Assembly (NCBI GenBank): GCA_035444405.1
Contig: DAOMOP010000005.1
Span: forward strand, 1 to 52,732
Direction of reading: 5' to 3'
DNA from: DAOMOP01 sp035444405
GTDB lineage: Bacteria; Pseudomonadota; Gammaproteobacteria; Burkholderiales; Rhodocyclaceae
DNA: 52,732 bases
Part shown: piece after piece, positions 28,189-36,111 of the stretch
Layout of the letters: every line of letters starts with the position of its first letter
Position numbering within the stretch: position 1 is the stretch's first letter
Notes under the pieces: generated by a model
Database searches by the model: none
Told to the model about the DNA's origin: nothing
Seen by the model: the letters and a program-made list of their open reading frames with translations, nothing else
Made by a program: the position numbers and the translations under genes

Positions 28189-30000
28189 ATGACCGATTCC
28201 GCACCCGAGTTCGACGCCAAGGCCTTCCTGAAGACGGTGCCCGAAGCGCCCGGCGTCTATCGCATGATCGGCGAGGCCGAGCGCGTGCTCTACGTCGGCA
28301 AGGCCAAGAACCTCAAGCGCCGCGTCTCGAGCTACTTCCAGCGCACCCAGCCGAGTCCGCGCATCGCGATGATGGTCGCGCAGATCGTGCGCGTCGATGT
28401 CACGCCGACGCGCTCGGAGGCCGAGGCGCTGCTGCTCGAGAACAACCTCATCAAGAACCTGGCGCCGCGCTACAACATCCTGTTTCGCGACGACAAGTCC
28501 TACCCCTACATCTGTCTCTCCGGTGACGAGTTCCCGCGGCTGGCCTACCACCGCGGCGCCTTCGCGAAGGGGGCGCGCTACTTCGGACCGTTTCCGAACG
28601 CCGGCGCGGTGCGCGAGAGCATCCACCTGCTGCAGAAGACGTTCCGGCTGCGCACGTGCGAGAACTCGGTGTTCCAGAACCGCTCGCGCCCGTGCCTGCT
28701 GCACCAGATCAAGCGCTGCACGGCGCCGTGCGTCGGCTTCATCGACCGCGACGCCTACGCAGCCGACGTGCGCCTGGCAGCGCGCTTTCTCGACGGACGC
28801 GCGAGCGAGGTCATCGACGCTCTGACCGCGCGCATGCACGCGGCCGCCGAGCGGCTCGCCTTCGAGGAGGCGGCGGCCTGCCGTGACCAGGTCCGCGTGC
28901 TGCAGGCGGTGCTGCACCGCCAGTTCGTCGACGGCCGCCGCGACGAGGACGTCGACGTCATCGCGGCGGTCGAGGAGGGCGGGCTCGTGTGCATCAACAT
29001 CGCGATGGTGCGCGCCGGCCGTCACCTCGGTGACCGCCCGCAGTTCGCCGCCACGGCCGCCGGCTGCGGCGCACTCGACGGCCTGCTCGCCTTCGTCGAA
29101 CAGCACTATCGCGTCCACCCGCTGCCGGCCCGCCTGATCGTCGAGGCGCCGCTCGAGCCCGTGCGCGCGCTGATGGCCGAGGTCACCGACACGCCGTGCG
29201 CCGTCGTCGCGCCGCGCCTGGCCGCCGAGAAGGCCTGGATGGAGATGGCGGCGAGCAACGCGCGGCTCGCGATCCAGGCGCGTCAGCGTGACACCGGGCG
29301 CATCGGCGTGCGGCTGGAGGCGTTGCGCGAGGCGCTCGAACTGGCCGAGCTGCCGCGGCGCATCGAGTGCTTCGACATCAGCCACACGATGGGCGAGGCG
29401 ACCGTGGCGTCGTGCGTGGTGTGCGAGGACGGCGCGATGAAGAACGCCGAGTACCGCCGCTACAACATTACCGGCATCACCGCCGGCGACGACTTCGCCG
29501 CAATGCGCCAGGTGCTCGAGCGGCGCTACGGCAAGGTGGCGGCCGGCGAAGGCGTGTGCCCGGACCTCATCCTGATCGACGGCGGCAAGGGCCAGGTCGG
29601 CGCCGCGCGCGAAGTGCTCGCCGACGTCGGGCTCGAGGCGGTCACGATGGTCGGCGTCGCCAAAGGCGAGGGGCGCAAGCCCGGCCTCGAATCGCTGGTG
29701 TTCCCGGACGGCCGCGAGCCGCTGCATCTGTCGCCCGATCATGCGGCGCTGCACCTGATCCAGGAGATCCGCGACGAGGCGCACCGCTTCGCGATCACCG
29801 GCCACCGGGCGCGACGGGCGAAGGCGCGCGTGGGCTCGCGGCTCGAAGACATCCCCGGCGTGGGCGGGACGCGCCGCCGCAAGCTGCTCGCGAGCTTCGG
29901 CGGTCTGGACGGGGTGCGTGCTGCGACGGTCGAGGATCTCTGCCGCGTCGAGGGCATCAGCCGCAAGCTCGCCGAGCAGATCTACAGCGCGCTGCATTGA
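28189..30000 (+). CDS. uvrC: Excinuclease ABC subunit C
   Basis: UvrC (603 residues) makes both incisions in nucleotide excision repair. The GIY-YIG nuclease is at about residues 15-95 (GVYRMIGEAERVLYVGKAKNL). A UVR motif lies at about 205-240 (AAERLAFEEAAACRDQVRVL). An RNase H-like C-terminal nuclease (FDISHTMGEATVASCVV; LIDGGKGQV) and a C-terminal helix-hairpin-helix pair (LEDIPGVGGTRRRKLLASFG) complete it. The size is normal. uvrC followed by pgsA is conserved in many proteobacteria. Confidence 0.97.
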   Translation: MTDSAPEFDAKAFLKTVPEAPGVYRMIGEAERVLYVGKAKNLKRRVSSYFQRTQPSPRIAMMVAQIVRVDVTPTRSEAEALLLENNLIKNLAPRYNILFRDDKSYPYICLSGDEFPRLAYHRGAFAKGARYFGPFPNAGAVRESIHLLQKTFRLRTCENSVFQNRSRPCLLHQIKRCTAPCVGFIDRDAYAADVRLAARFLDGRASEVIDALTARMHAAAERLAFEEAAACRDQVRVLQAVLHRQFVDGRRDEDVDVIAAVEEGGLVCINIAMVRAGRHLGDRPQFAATAAGCGALDGLLAFVEQHYRVHPLPARLIVEAPLEPVRALMAEVTDTPCAVVAPRLAAEKAWMEMAASNARLAIQARQRDTGRIGVRLEALREALELAELPRRIECFDISHTMGEATVASCVVCEDGAMKNAEYRRYNITGITAGDDFAAMRQVLERRYGKVAAGEGVCPDLILIDGGKGQVGAAREVLADVGLEAVTMVGVAKGEGRKPGLESLVFPDGREPLHLSPDHAALHLIQEIRDEAHRFAITGHRARRAKARVGSRLEDIPGVGGTRRRKLLASFGGLDGVRAATVEDLCRVEGISRKLAEQIYSALH

Positions 30001-30180
30001 CCGGTGGGCGGGCGGCTTGCTGAGCGGCAGCCCCGCAGCCCGACTGACGCACCTGCAACGGTGGCGCGATCTGCCCCCAGGGGTGCAGCGGCCGGCACAC
30101 GCGCCGTATTGCGTTCGAAGCACGCTACAATGCGCTGCAGTCGACAGCAATCTCCCCTACCGGCCCGACGGGTCCGAGCG

Positions 30181-30774
30181 ATGCCACCGAACATTCCGAA
30201 CACGCTGACCTGGGCACGAATCGCCCTGATCCCGATCTTCGTCGGGGTCTTCTACTTCCCCGATACCTGGATCGGGCCGCACAGCAAGAACCTCGTCGCG
30301 ACGGTCATCTTCGTGATCGCCGCAATCACCGACTGGTTCGACGGCTACCTCGCGCGCAGCCTCGGTCAGACCTCGGCATTCGGTGCGTTCCTCGACCCCG
30401 TCGCGGACAAGCTGATGGTGGCCGCAGCACTGATTCTGCTGGTGCAGCTTGCGCGCGTCGACGCGATCATCGCCGTCGTCATGATCGGACGCGAGATCAC
30501 GATCTCGGCGCTGCGCGAATGGATGGCGCGGGTGGGACAGTCGGCCAGCGTCGCCGTCGCGACGATCGGCAAGTTCAAGACCGCCGCGCAGATGACCGCC
30601 ATCCCGATGCTGCTCTATCACGAGCGGCTGCTGTTCCTCGACGTTCAGGCGATCGGGACGATCCTGATCTACGTCGCCGCGGCCTTGACGCTGTGGTCGA
30701 TGGGCTACTACATGCAGCGCGCGATCCCGCGCCTGTCGGAACACGAGCGCACGAAGGCCGGCAAGACAGGTTGA
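30181..30774 (+). CDS. pgsA: CDP-diacylglycerol--glycerol-3-phosphate 3-phosphatidyltransferase
   Basis: A 197-residue inner-membrane enzyme that makes phosphatidylglycerol phosphate. The CDP-alcohol phosphatidyltransferase signature is DWFDGYLARSLGQTSAFGAF...DPVADK at residues about 52-80. Several hydrophobic segments surround it. ATG at 30181 precedes the conserved NIPNTLTWARI. Its stop (30772-30774) lies inside the -35 box of the tRNA-Gly promoter. Confidence 0.95.
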   Translation: MPPNIPNTLTWARIALIPIFVGVFYFPDTWIGPHSKNLVATVIFVIAAITDWFDGYLARSLGQTSAFGAFLDPVADKLMVAAALILLVQLARVDAIIAVVMIGREITISALREWMARVGQSASVAVATIGKFKTAAQMTAIPMLLYHERLLFLDVQAIGTILIYVAAALTLWSMGYYMQRAIPRLSEHERTKAGKTG

Positions 30775-30798
30775 CAGCCGACTTTGCGTGACTATAAT
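30771..30798 (+). promoter_or_regulatory. Consensus sigma-70 promoter of tRNA-Gly
   Basis: TTGACA (30771-30776), 16-bp spacer, TATAAT (30793-30798): perfect hexamers. Transcription would begin a few bases before the tRNA at 30,812. The -35 box overlaps the pgsA stop codon. Confidence 0.92.
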
Positions 30799-30811
30799 GG
30801 CGGTCTTTCCA

Positions 30812-30887
30812 GCGGGAATAGCTCAGTTGGTAGAGCGCAACCTTGCCAAGGTTGAGGTCGCGAGTTCGAGACTCGTTTCCCGCTCCA
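30812..30887 (+). tRNA. tRNA-Gly (anticodon GCC)
   Basis: A 76-base cloverleaf. The acceptor stem GCGGGAA pairs with TTCCCGC, the D-arm is GCTCAGTTGGTAGAGC, and the anticodon stem CAACC/GGTTG holds the loop TTGCCAA with GCC at 30845-30847. The T-arm contains GTTCGAGAC, and the discriminator T is followed by encoded CCA. The 3' end is intact although an integrase gene follows at once, as expected when an element integrates at a tRNA 3' end and restores it. Confidence 0.97.
30870..30887 (+). repeat. Putative attL: 3' end of tRNA-Gly
   Basis: The last 18 bases of tRNA-Gly (GACTCGTTTCCCGCTCCA) are the likely attachment core. The ICEclc family inserts in the 3' end of tRNA-Gly with an 18-bp direct repeat. 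The matching attR copy would be at the far end of the element, outside this window, so the length of the repeat here cannot be measured. Confidence 0.55.
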
Positions 30888-30895
30888 GATGCACT

Positions 30896-30919
30896 GCTAC
30901 GGAGTTCCACTGAATTCCG
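30896..30919 (+). repeat. Stem-loop directly after tRNA-Gly
   Basis: TACGGAGTT (from about 30896) and AATTCCGTA (to about 30919) form a 9-base stem with one G-T wobble and a 6-base loop. It is just inside the predicted attL, so it may be a recombinase arm site or an RNA 3'-end structure of the tRNA transcript. Confidence 0.4.
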
Positions 30920-30929
30920 TAAGCGGTTG

Positions 30930-30955
30930 AAAAAAGGGACTTCGGTCCCTTTTTT
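30930..30955. terminator. Perfect bidirectional intrinsic terminator after tRNA-Gly
   Basis: AAAAAAGGGAC - TTCG - GTCCCTTTTTT: 11-base perfect arms, an extra-stable TTCG tetraloop and T/A runs on both sides. It ends tRNA transcription and could also stop RNA coming from the element. Confidence 0.92.
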
Positions 30956-30957
30956 CA

Positions 30958-31113
30958 TTCCAGCGGGTTCCGCTGGAAGCCACCCCCAGCCACGGTTTTT
31001 TAGTACATCTTCCAGTACATCAATCGGGGCGAGCGGCGGTTCGGTTTCCTCCGGGTGTGGCCTCGCTGCGGGCAGTACATCTCTCCTCAATCCTACGAGA
31101 CGGGGAGATGTAC
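30958..31113. promoter_or_regulatory. Integrase upstream control region: palindrome plus AGTACATC repeats
   Basis: A perfect palindrome TTCCAGCGG-GTT-CCGCTGGAA lies at 30958-30978. Three direct copies of AGTACATC follow at 31002-31009, 31014-31021 and 31074-31081, and a 7-of-8 inverted copy (GATGTAC) at 31107-31113, ending one base before the integrase start codon. These look like recombinase, excisionase or repressor sites. No strong -35/-10 pair is seen here; in ICEclc the integrase is driven after excision from a promoter at the opposite end. Confidence 0.5.
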
Positions 31114-31114
31114 G

Positions 31115-32986
31115 ATGCCTCTCACAGACACGGCCGTTCGTCAGGCCAGATCCACCGGCAAGGACTACACGCTCAGGGACGGGGACGGCTTGGCGCTCTT
31201 CGTCGGTGCCAACGGCGCCAAGAACTGGCACTTCCGCTTCTCCTGGGCCGGCAAGCAGCCCCGCATTTCGCTGGGCACCTATCCCGAGATCAGCCTCAAG
31301 GAAGCCCGCGAACTCCGGGATCATGCCCGCGCGCTCGTCGCCAAGGGCGTCGACCCCCGCATTAACCGCCGACAGGAACGCAAGGCGGCGCTCGTGGCCG
31401 CGTCCAACACCTTCAGGGCGGTCTTCCAAGCATGGCGCGGTTTCAAGTCGCTGAGCCTGAAGACCGGGCGCCAGAGCACCCTGTCGCAGATCGACCGCAT
31501 CTTCGAGAAGGACCTGCTGCCGACGCTGGGCCCGCAATCCATCTTCGACATCACCCGCGGCAACCTGCTGGAGGTCCTGCGCAAGATCGAGCGCCGCCGT
31601 GCCTTCACCACGGCCGAGAAATGCCGCACTTGGCTGAACCAGCTGTTCCGCTACGCGATGGTCGAGGTCGAGCTGCAGGGCAACCCGGCGGCGGACCTCG
31701 ACATCGTGGCGATGCCGAAGCCGCGCGTGAAGCACAACCCCTTCCTGCGCATGGAGCAGATGCCGGCACTCCTCGCGAAGCTGCATCGCTACGGCGGCGA
31801 CCTCACCACCCAGTTGGGATTGCGCCTGCTGCTACTGACCGGCGTGCGAACCGGAGAGCTGCGCTCCGCGGCCCCGGAGCAGTTCGACCTCGAGCGCGGC
31901 CTCTGGATCATTCCCCCGGAGAACGTGAAGCAGCTGCAGGAGCAGATGCGCAAGGAGAACAAGGACTGCACGGAGATTCCGCCCTACCTGGTGCCACTGC
32001 CACGGCAGGCGATGGCGATCGTCCGGGAACTGCTCCGCGCCAAGTCTCCGGCCCAGCGCTACCTGTTGCCACACCGCAGCAAACCCAGGGAGCGCATCAG
32101 CGAGAACACCCTCAACGCCGCGCTCAAGCGCATGGGCTACAAGGACCAGCTCACGGGGCACGGTATCCGGGCGACGATCTCGACCGCACTCAACGAGTTG
32201 GGCTGCCACAAGGACTGGGTGGAGGCGCAGCTTTCCCATGCTGACCCCAACCAGATTCGGGCCACCTACAACCACGCCGAATACGTGGAGCAGCGTCGGG
32301 CGATGATGCAGGACTGGGCGGACCGCTTGGACCAGTGGGAGATGCAAGGCCTGCAGGCCGATCCGGAAATGGCGCCCTCCATACCGCGGAAGCGGCGCGG
32401 CGACGACCGTCCGCTGTCGCCGGTTCCCGCCGTCGATCCCCTTCCGATCCGCGACGGTCATGTGGAGATCGCATCCGCCGAGGTGGCGGCAGGCGAGCGC
32501 GATGAGACGGAGAAATCACCGGTGCTCACGCTCATCGCGCGCAGCGATCAGCGTCCTCAGCCGGTCTTGACCGACATCCAGCGCGAACGGGCCCTGACGC
32601 TGGCGACCTTCGAGTCGCCTCACAATCTCCCGCTGCCGGCGTTCGCCAAGCTGGTGGGCAAGTCCCGTCATCAGATCAACCGGGACATCCAGGCCCGTCG
32701 CCTGCTGTCGCTCGCCATGGGCAACCGGGGCCAGCGCATTCCGGACTGGCAGCTGGATCCGGTGCGCCAGGACTTCACTCGCGCCGTCCTGGCGCGCGTT
32801 GGCGATCTCGACAGCTGGATGCTATATCGCGCCCTGTGCGCGCCGGTGGATGCTCTGGGCGGACTGTCCCCGCTGGAGGCGGTCGTCGCCGGCGCCGCCC
32901 GCGAGGCCATGCATGCTGTGCTTGGCATCCTGGGTGTGCTCGGCGAGCCAGAACGCGCGGTGATGGCAATGCGGCAGGTGGTCTAG
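31115..32986 (+). CDS. Tyrosine recombinase/integrase with C-terminal antitoxin-like extension
   Basis: A 623-residue integrase. An N-terminal DUF4102-type arm-binding domain (residues about 1-95: LRDGDGLALFV, WHFRFSWAGKQPRISLGTYPEISL) and a core-binding domain precede the catalytic domain. Catalytic residues are Arg245 (GVRTGEL), His349 and Arg352 (GHGIRAT), His375 (LSHADP) and Tyr385 (RATYNH). From about residue 465 there is an extra 160-residue part with a helix-turn-helix-like stretch (LPAFAKLVGKSRHQINRDIQ). It ends in a segment resembling MbcA/ParS/Xre antitoxins (GLSPLEAVVAGAAREAMHAVLG). Length and tRNA-Gly location resemble IntB13 of ICEclc. The start ATG at 31115 follows GGGGAGATG. 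Confidence 0.9.
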   Translation: MPLTDTAVRQARSTGKDYTLRDGDGLALFVGANGAKNWHFRFSWAGKQPRISLGTYPEISLKEARELRDHARALVAKGVDPRINRRQERKAALVAASNTFRAVFQAWRGFKSLSLKTGRQSTLSQIDRIFEKDLLPTLGPQSIFDITRGNLLEVLRKIERRRAFTTAEKCRTWLNQLFRYAMVEVELQGNPAADLDIVAMPKPRVKHNPFLRMEQMPALLAKLHRYGGDLTTQLGLRLLLLTGVRTGELRSAAPEQFDLERGLWIIPPENVKQLQEQMRKENKDCTEIPPYLVPLPRQAMAIVRELLRAKSPAQRYLLPHRSKPRERISENTLNAALKRMGYKDQLTGHGIRATISTALNELGCHKDWVEAQLSHADPNQIRATYNHAEYVEQRRAMMQDWADRLDQWEMQGLQADPEMAPSIPRKRRGDDRPLSPVPAVDPLPIRDGHVEIASAEVAAGERDETEKSPVLTLIARSDQRPQPVLTDIQRERALTLATFESPHNLPLPAFAKLVGKSRHQINRDIQARRLLSLAMGNRGQRIPDWQLDPVRQDFTRAVLARVGDLDSWMLYRALCAPVDALGGLSPLEAVVAGAAREAMHAVLGILGVLGEPERAVMAMRQVV

Positions 32987-33672
32987 CGCGAATCCGGTGA
33001 TGACGCCCCGTCCAGATCGCCCAGACGCATCGAGCCGACGCGCACGGCGCGCTGGGCGAACCGGGACAAGCTGTCGCTGGCTTCGGCTTTCGGCCGCAGC
33101 AGGTAGGTGATCAACGGGGGCGACAGCCCGGCCAGCGGGCGCATCACCACGCCGAGCGGACGATAGGCCACGATCTGCGCGGCCGGCGCCAGGCCGATGC
33201 CGTAGCCTGCGGCCACCAGGGTCATCATCAAGTCGGAGGATGTGACCCGCTCGGCCACGATGGGGGCGTCGGTGACGTCATGAAGGACGCGGCCGACTTG
33301 CCGATGGATTCCCGCGCAGGCTGTCGGGTGCCATAGCACCATCGGATAGCGTAGCGCCTCGGGCAACGGGACATGCGTGTAGGTCAAGAGGGGTGAGCGC
33401 GCCGGAACGGCGAGCGCAAGGGGTTCCTGCCAGATGGGCTCGGCAGTCAATCCGCTATTCTCCTCACCGGATGTCGCCAGGCCGACATCGTACAAGCCGG
33501 TCAGCAAACCTTCGACCTGCCGGCCAAGGCTGGTTTCGGACAGGGAAAGCTCAACGTCCGGCTCCTCGGTGCGTTGGAGGGCCAGCAAACGAGCCAGTGG
33601 TGGCTGAGCACCGGCCTCACTGATGACAAGCCGGAGCCTGGAGGCGCTGGGAGCATGCGTCGACATCGGCAT
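32983..33672 (-). CDS. LysR-type substrate-binding domain protein without HTH
   Basis: About 229 residues corresponding to the periplasmic-binding-like effector domain of LysR regulators (RLRLVISEAGAQPP; GLLTGLYDVGLATS; VAAGYGIGLAPAAQIV). No DNA-binding winged helix is present. The native start is ATG at 33672 or 33666. A longer frame to 33720 begins inside the Tn7-like transposon. Joining the transposon flanks (33680 to 38570) gives an in-frame TGA a few codons upstream, so the HTH was already missing before insertion. It shares the bases CTAG (32983-32986) with the integrase stop. It may be a ligand-sensing partner protein or a decaying regulator. Confidence 0.7.
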   Translation of the reverse strand: MPMSTHAPSASRLRLVISEAGAQPPLARLLALQRTEEPDVELSLSETSLGRQVEGLLTGLYDVGLATSGEENSGLTAEPIWQEPLALAVPARSPLLTYTHVPLPEALRYPMVLWHPTACAGIHRQVGRVLHDVTDAPIVAERVTSSDLMMTLVAAGYGIGLAPAAQIVAYRPLGVVMRPLAGLSPPLITYLLRPKAEASDSLSRFAQRAVRVGSMRLGDLDGASSPDSR

Positions 33673-33675
33673 CGT

Positions 33676-33680
33676 CTGAG
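33676..33680. repeat. Target-site duplication CTGAG, left copy
   Basis: CTGAG directly precedes the left terminus TGTTGTTTTCCGC. An identical CTGAG follows the right terminus at 38565-38569. A 5-bp duplication is the rule for Tn7-like transposition. Confidence 0.9.
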
Positions 33681-33803
33681 TGTTGTTTTCCGCAAAAGGC
33701 CGGAACGGAAAAAGCGGCAATCCCGCTGTTCCGGGCGTTTACAGGCTCTTCTGATTTCCGTTAATTCTTGGAATCAGGCCAAAAGTTCCGTTAAAGTTGG
33801 ACT
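33681..33803 (+). repeat. Left end of Tn7-like transposon with three transposase-site-like repeats
   Basis: After the 13-bp terminus, repeats TTTCCGTTAATTCTTGGA (33755) and TTCCGTTAAAGTTGGACT (33786) lie in the same orientation as the terminal site. The wider spacing here than at the right end is typical of the asymmetric ends of Tn7 relatives. The region 33681-33829 carries no gene. Confidence 0.8.
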
Positions 33804-33829
33804 GAGTAAACAGCCAACTGGATGACGGA

Positions 33830-34447
33830 ATGAGACGAATACCGCTGAGCAGACGCTCCCATATCACCGGCTTCCAGCCGGTGCGGCAGCAGGCCGTCGA
33901 ACATGAGAGCGCGCTGGAGCGGGACTTCGTGTTGCTCACCCACTTCCGCGATCCGGCCGCTGAGCTGGTTTCGCAGCCCGAGACGATCCGCTTCCTGGAT
34001 GCGGGCAAGCCCCGGCGGTACACGCCGGATTTCCTGGTGTCCTGGAGCGACGGGCGGCGCGAGCTGGTCGAGATCAAATACCGCGCTGACCTGCGTGCGC
34101 AGTGGACAAACCTGCGCCCGGCGTTCGAGGCAGCGCGTGAGTGGGCGCATGCGCACGGTGCGACCTTCCGCATCGCCACGGAGCGCGGCATCCGCGGTGC
34201 AGAGCTGGAGAATGCGCTGCGGCTGATCCCGCTGCGCTCGGCGCCGCTGGATGTGGCGGCGTGCGAGGCCGTACTGTCGGCATTGAAGTCGCTGCGCGCG
34301 CCGACGCTTGGGCAACTGGTGTCGGCCGCTGGGCTTGAACGCCCGTTGGCGCTTGCCACCGTTTGGCGGATGCTCGCCCATGGCCGGCTGCTGGTCGATG
34401 ACCTGACGGTCGCCGTGCTGGCCAGCAGCCGCGTGCGGGCGACATGA
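33830..34447 (+). CDS. tnsA: TnsA-like endonuclease of Tn7-like transposon
   Basis: 205 residues. TnsA makes the 5'-strand nick at each end so that the element is cut out cleanly instead of forming cointegrates. The restriction-endonuclease-like core is visible: an acidic helix with Glu26/Glu30 (VEHESALERDF), Asp67 in YTPDFLV and the ExK pair Glu81-Lys83 in ELVEIKYRADL. A C-terminal winged-helix-like segment (TLGQLVSAAGLERPLALATVW) would contact TnsC. It overlaps tnsB by 4 bp. Confidence 0.88.
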   Translation: MRRIPLSRRSHITGFQPVRQQAVEHESALERDFVLLTHFRDPAAELVSQPETIRFLDAGKPRRYTPDFLVSWSDGRRELVEIKYRADLRAQWTNLRPAFEAAREWAHAHGATFRIATERGIRGAELENALRLIPLRSAPLDVAACEAVLSALKSLRAPTLGQLVSAAGLERPLALATVWRMLAHGRLLVDDLTVAVLASSRVRAT

Positions 34448-36111
34448 CCGCAGCGATCGACCTCACGCAGGTCAGCGAAACCGACTGGGCCAGGGCGCGG
34501 GAACGGCTTGCCGTGATCCGTCGCCTGGCCACGGCCACCGAACGCACGCGCGAACAGGTGGCCCAGGCGGCCAGCGAGATCGGATGCAGCGTTAGCACGA
34601 CCTACGACCTGTTGGCGCGCTATCTCGCCGCTCCGCAGTTGACCAGCCTGCTGCCGCAGCAACGTGGCCGCAAGCCAGGCAAGTCGATGCTGGCCCCGGA
34701 AGTGGTCGAAATCATCAACCAGGTCACGGAGGAGATGTACCTGACGCGGCAGCGGCCGCGGGTATCCGACCTGGTTGCACAAATCCATGTACGGTGCCGT
34801 GCGGCGGGCCTGGCGTTGCCCAGCCGGGGAGCCATCGAGCGCCGGCTGAGTGCCCGTCCGACTTCGGAGGTCACGGCCCGGCGCCATGGTCGCAAGGCGG
34901 CGCGCGATCGGTTCGCGCCGGCGGCCGGTTCGCTGGAAGCCCCTTGGCCGCTGTCGCTGGTGCAGATCGACCACACGCTGGTCGATGTGATCGTGGTGGA
35001 CAGCCAGACGCGCGAGCCGATCCAGCGCCCCTGGCTGACGCTCGCCATTGATGTCTGCACGCACTGCGTGGCCGGCCTGCACCTGTCGCTGGAACCCCCA
35101 TCGGCGACGTCGGTGGCGCTCTGCATCAGCCAGGCCGCGCTGCCGAAAGACGCCTGGCTGGCCGAGCGACGGATCGACGGGGCCTGGCCGGTGCATGGCA
35201 TCCCCGAGCGCCTTCATCTGGACAACGCCAAGGAGTTCCGTTCCGAGGCGCTGCGGCGCGGATGCGAGCAGCATGGCATTGCCATCGACCACCGGCCGGT
35301 GCGCACGCCGCACTACGGCGGCCACATCGAGCGGCTGATCGGCACGATGATGGGCAAGGTCCACCTGCTGCCGGGCACGACCTTCGCCAACGTGCAGGCC
35401 AAAGGCGATCTCGATCCCTCCAGGAGCGCCGTGATGACCCTGGAAGAAGTCGAACGGTGGCTGGGACACGCCATCGCCGGCGTGTATCACCGTGAAGTGC
35501 ATCGGGGGCTGGGCGTGCCGCCCCTGGTGGCCTGGGAGAAAGGCATCTCGGGTGACGATGAGGTCCTCGGCCGGGGCAGCCCGACGGCCGTGAGCGACCC
35601 GCGGCGCTTCCTGATCGACTTCCTGCCGATCGCACGGCGCCTCGTGCGGCGCGATGGCGTGTCGCTGCACTCCATCGGCTACTGGTCGGACGTGCTGTCC
35701 ACCTGGATTGGGCACCCCGAGCCGATGATCGTCCGCTTCGATCCCCGGGACCTGAGCCGCATCTACCTGCTGGGGCCGGACGGGACCTACTACGACCTGA
35801 GCTACCGCGATTTGCGGCGCCCGCCGATCAGCCTCTGGGAGCACCGGGCGGCGCTCAAGCGACTGCGCGAGCAAGGCAACGCGCATGTCGATGAAGCCGC
35901 GATATTCCGCGCGGTGGAGGCCATGCGCGAGATCGCCGATCAGGCGGTCCACGCCAGCAAGGTCGCGCGCCGGCAGAAGGAGCGTCGGCGCATGATCCAA
36001 CGCAAGCAGGCTGTCGCGCCGGTCGCCACTGCCCCCACGGAATCCGAGGTTCCGACTACGGACGGACAACAACCGCATGAACAGATGTTTCCGTTCGAGG
36101 AGTGGAATTGA
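34444..36111 (+). CDS. tnsB: TnsB/TniA-like DDE transposase
   Basis: A 555-residue transposase that binds the end repeats and joins 3' ends to target DNA. It has an N-terminal helix-turn-helix (QVAQAASEIGCSVSTTYDLL, about residues 38-57). The catalytic RNase H-fold domain has Asp176 (LVQIDHTL), Asp260 (LHLDNAKEF) and Glu296 (GGHIERLIG). A Mu-type C-terminal beta-barrel follows at about residues 385-450 (IVRFDPRDLSRIYLLGPDGT), then a basic TnsC-binding tail. All catalytic residues are present, so it is predicted active. Confidence 0.93.
   Translation: MTAAIDLTQVSETDWARARERLAVIRRLATATERTREQVAQAASEIGCSVSTTYDLLARYLAAPQLTSLLPQQRGRKPGKSMLAPEVVEIINQVTEEMYLTRQRPRVSDLVAQIHVRCRAAGLALPSRGAIERRLSARPTSEVTARRHGRKAARDRFAPAAGSLEAPWPLSLVQIDHTLVDVIVVDSQTREPIQRPWLTLAIDVCTHCVAGLHLSLEPPSATSVALCISQAALPKDAWLAERRIDGAWPVHGIPERLHLDNAKEFRSEALRRGCEQHGIAIDHRPVRTPHYGGHIERLIGTMMGKVHLLPGTTFANVQAKGDLDPSRSAVMTLEEVERWLGHAIAGVYHREVHRGLGVPPLVAWEKGISGDDEVLGRGSPTAVSDPRRFLIDFLPIARRLVRRDGVSLHSIGYWSDVLSTWIGHPEPMIVRFDPRDLSRIYLLGPDGTYYDLSYRDLRRPPISLWEHRAALKRLREQGNAHVDEAAIFRAVEAMREIADQAVHASKVARRQKERRRMIQRKQAVAPVATAPTESEVPTTDGQQPHEQMFPFEEWN

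Noticed and set aside
27016..30150. A 1,044-codon open frame on the minus strand across nagZ and uvrC
   Set aside because: Antisense shadow of two well-supported genes; no family features.
32983..33672. Full LysR transcription regulator
   Set aside because: No winged helix-turn-helix is encoded in frame, even after removing the transposon.
33673..33720. Upstream extension of the LysR-like gene into the transposon
   Set aside because: The extra 16 codons are transposon end sequence; native ATGs exist at 33672 and 33666.
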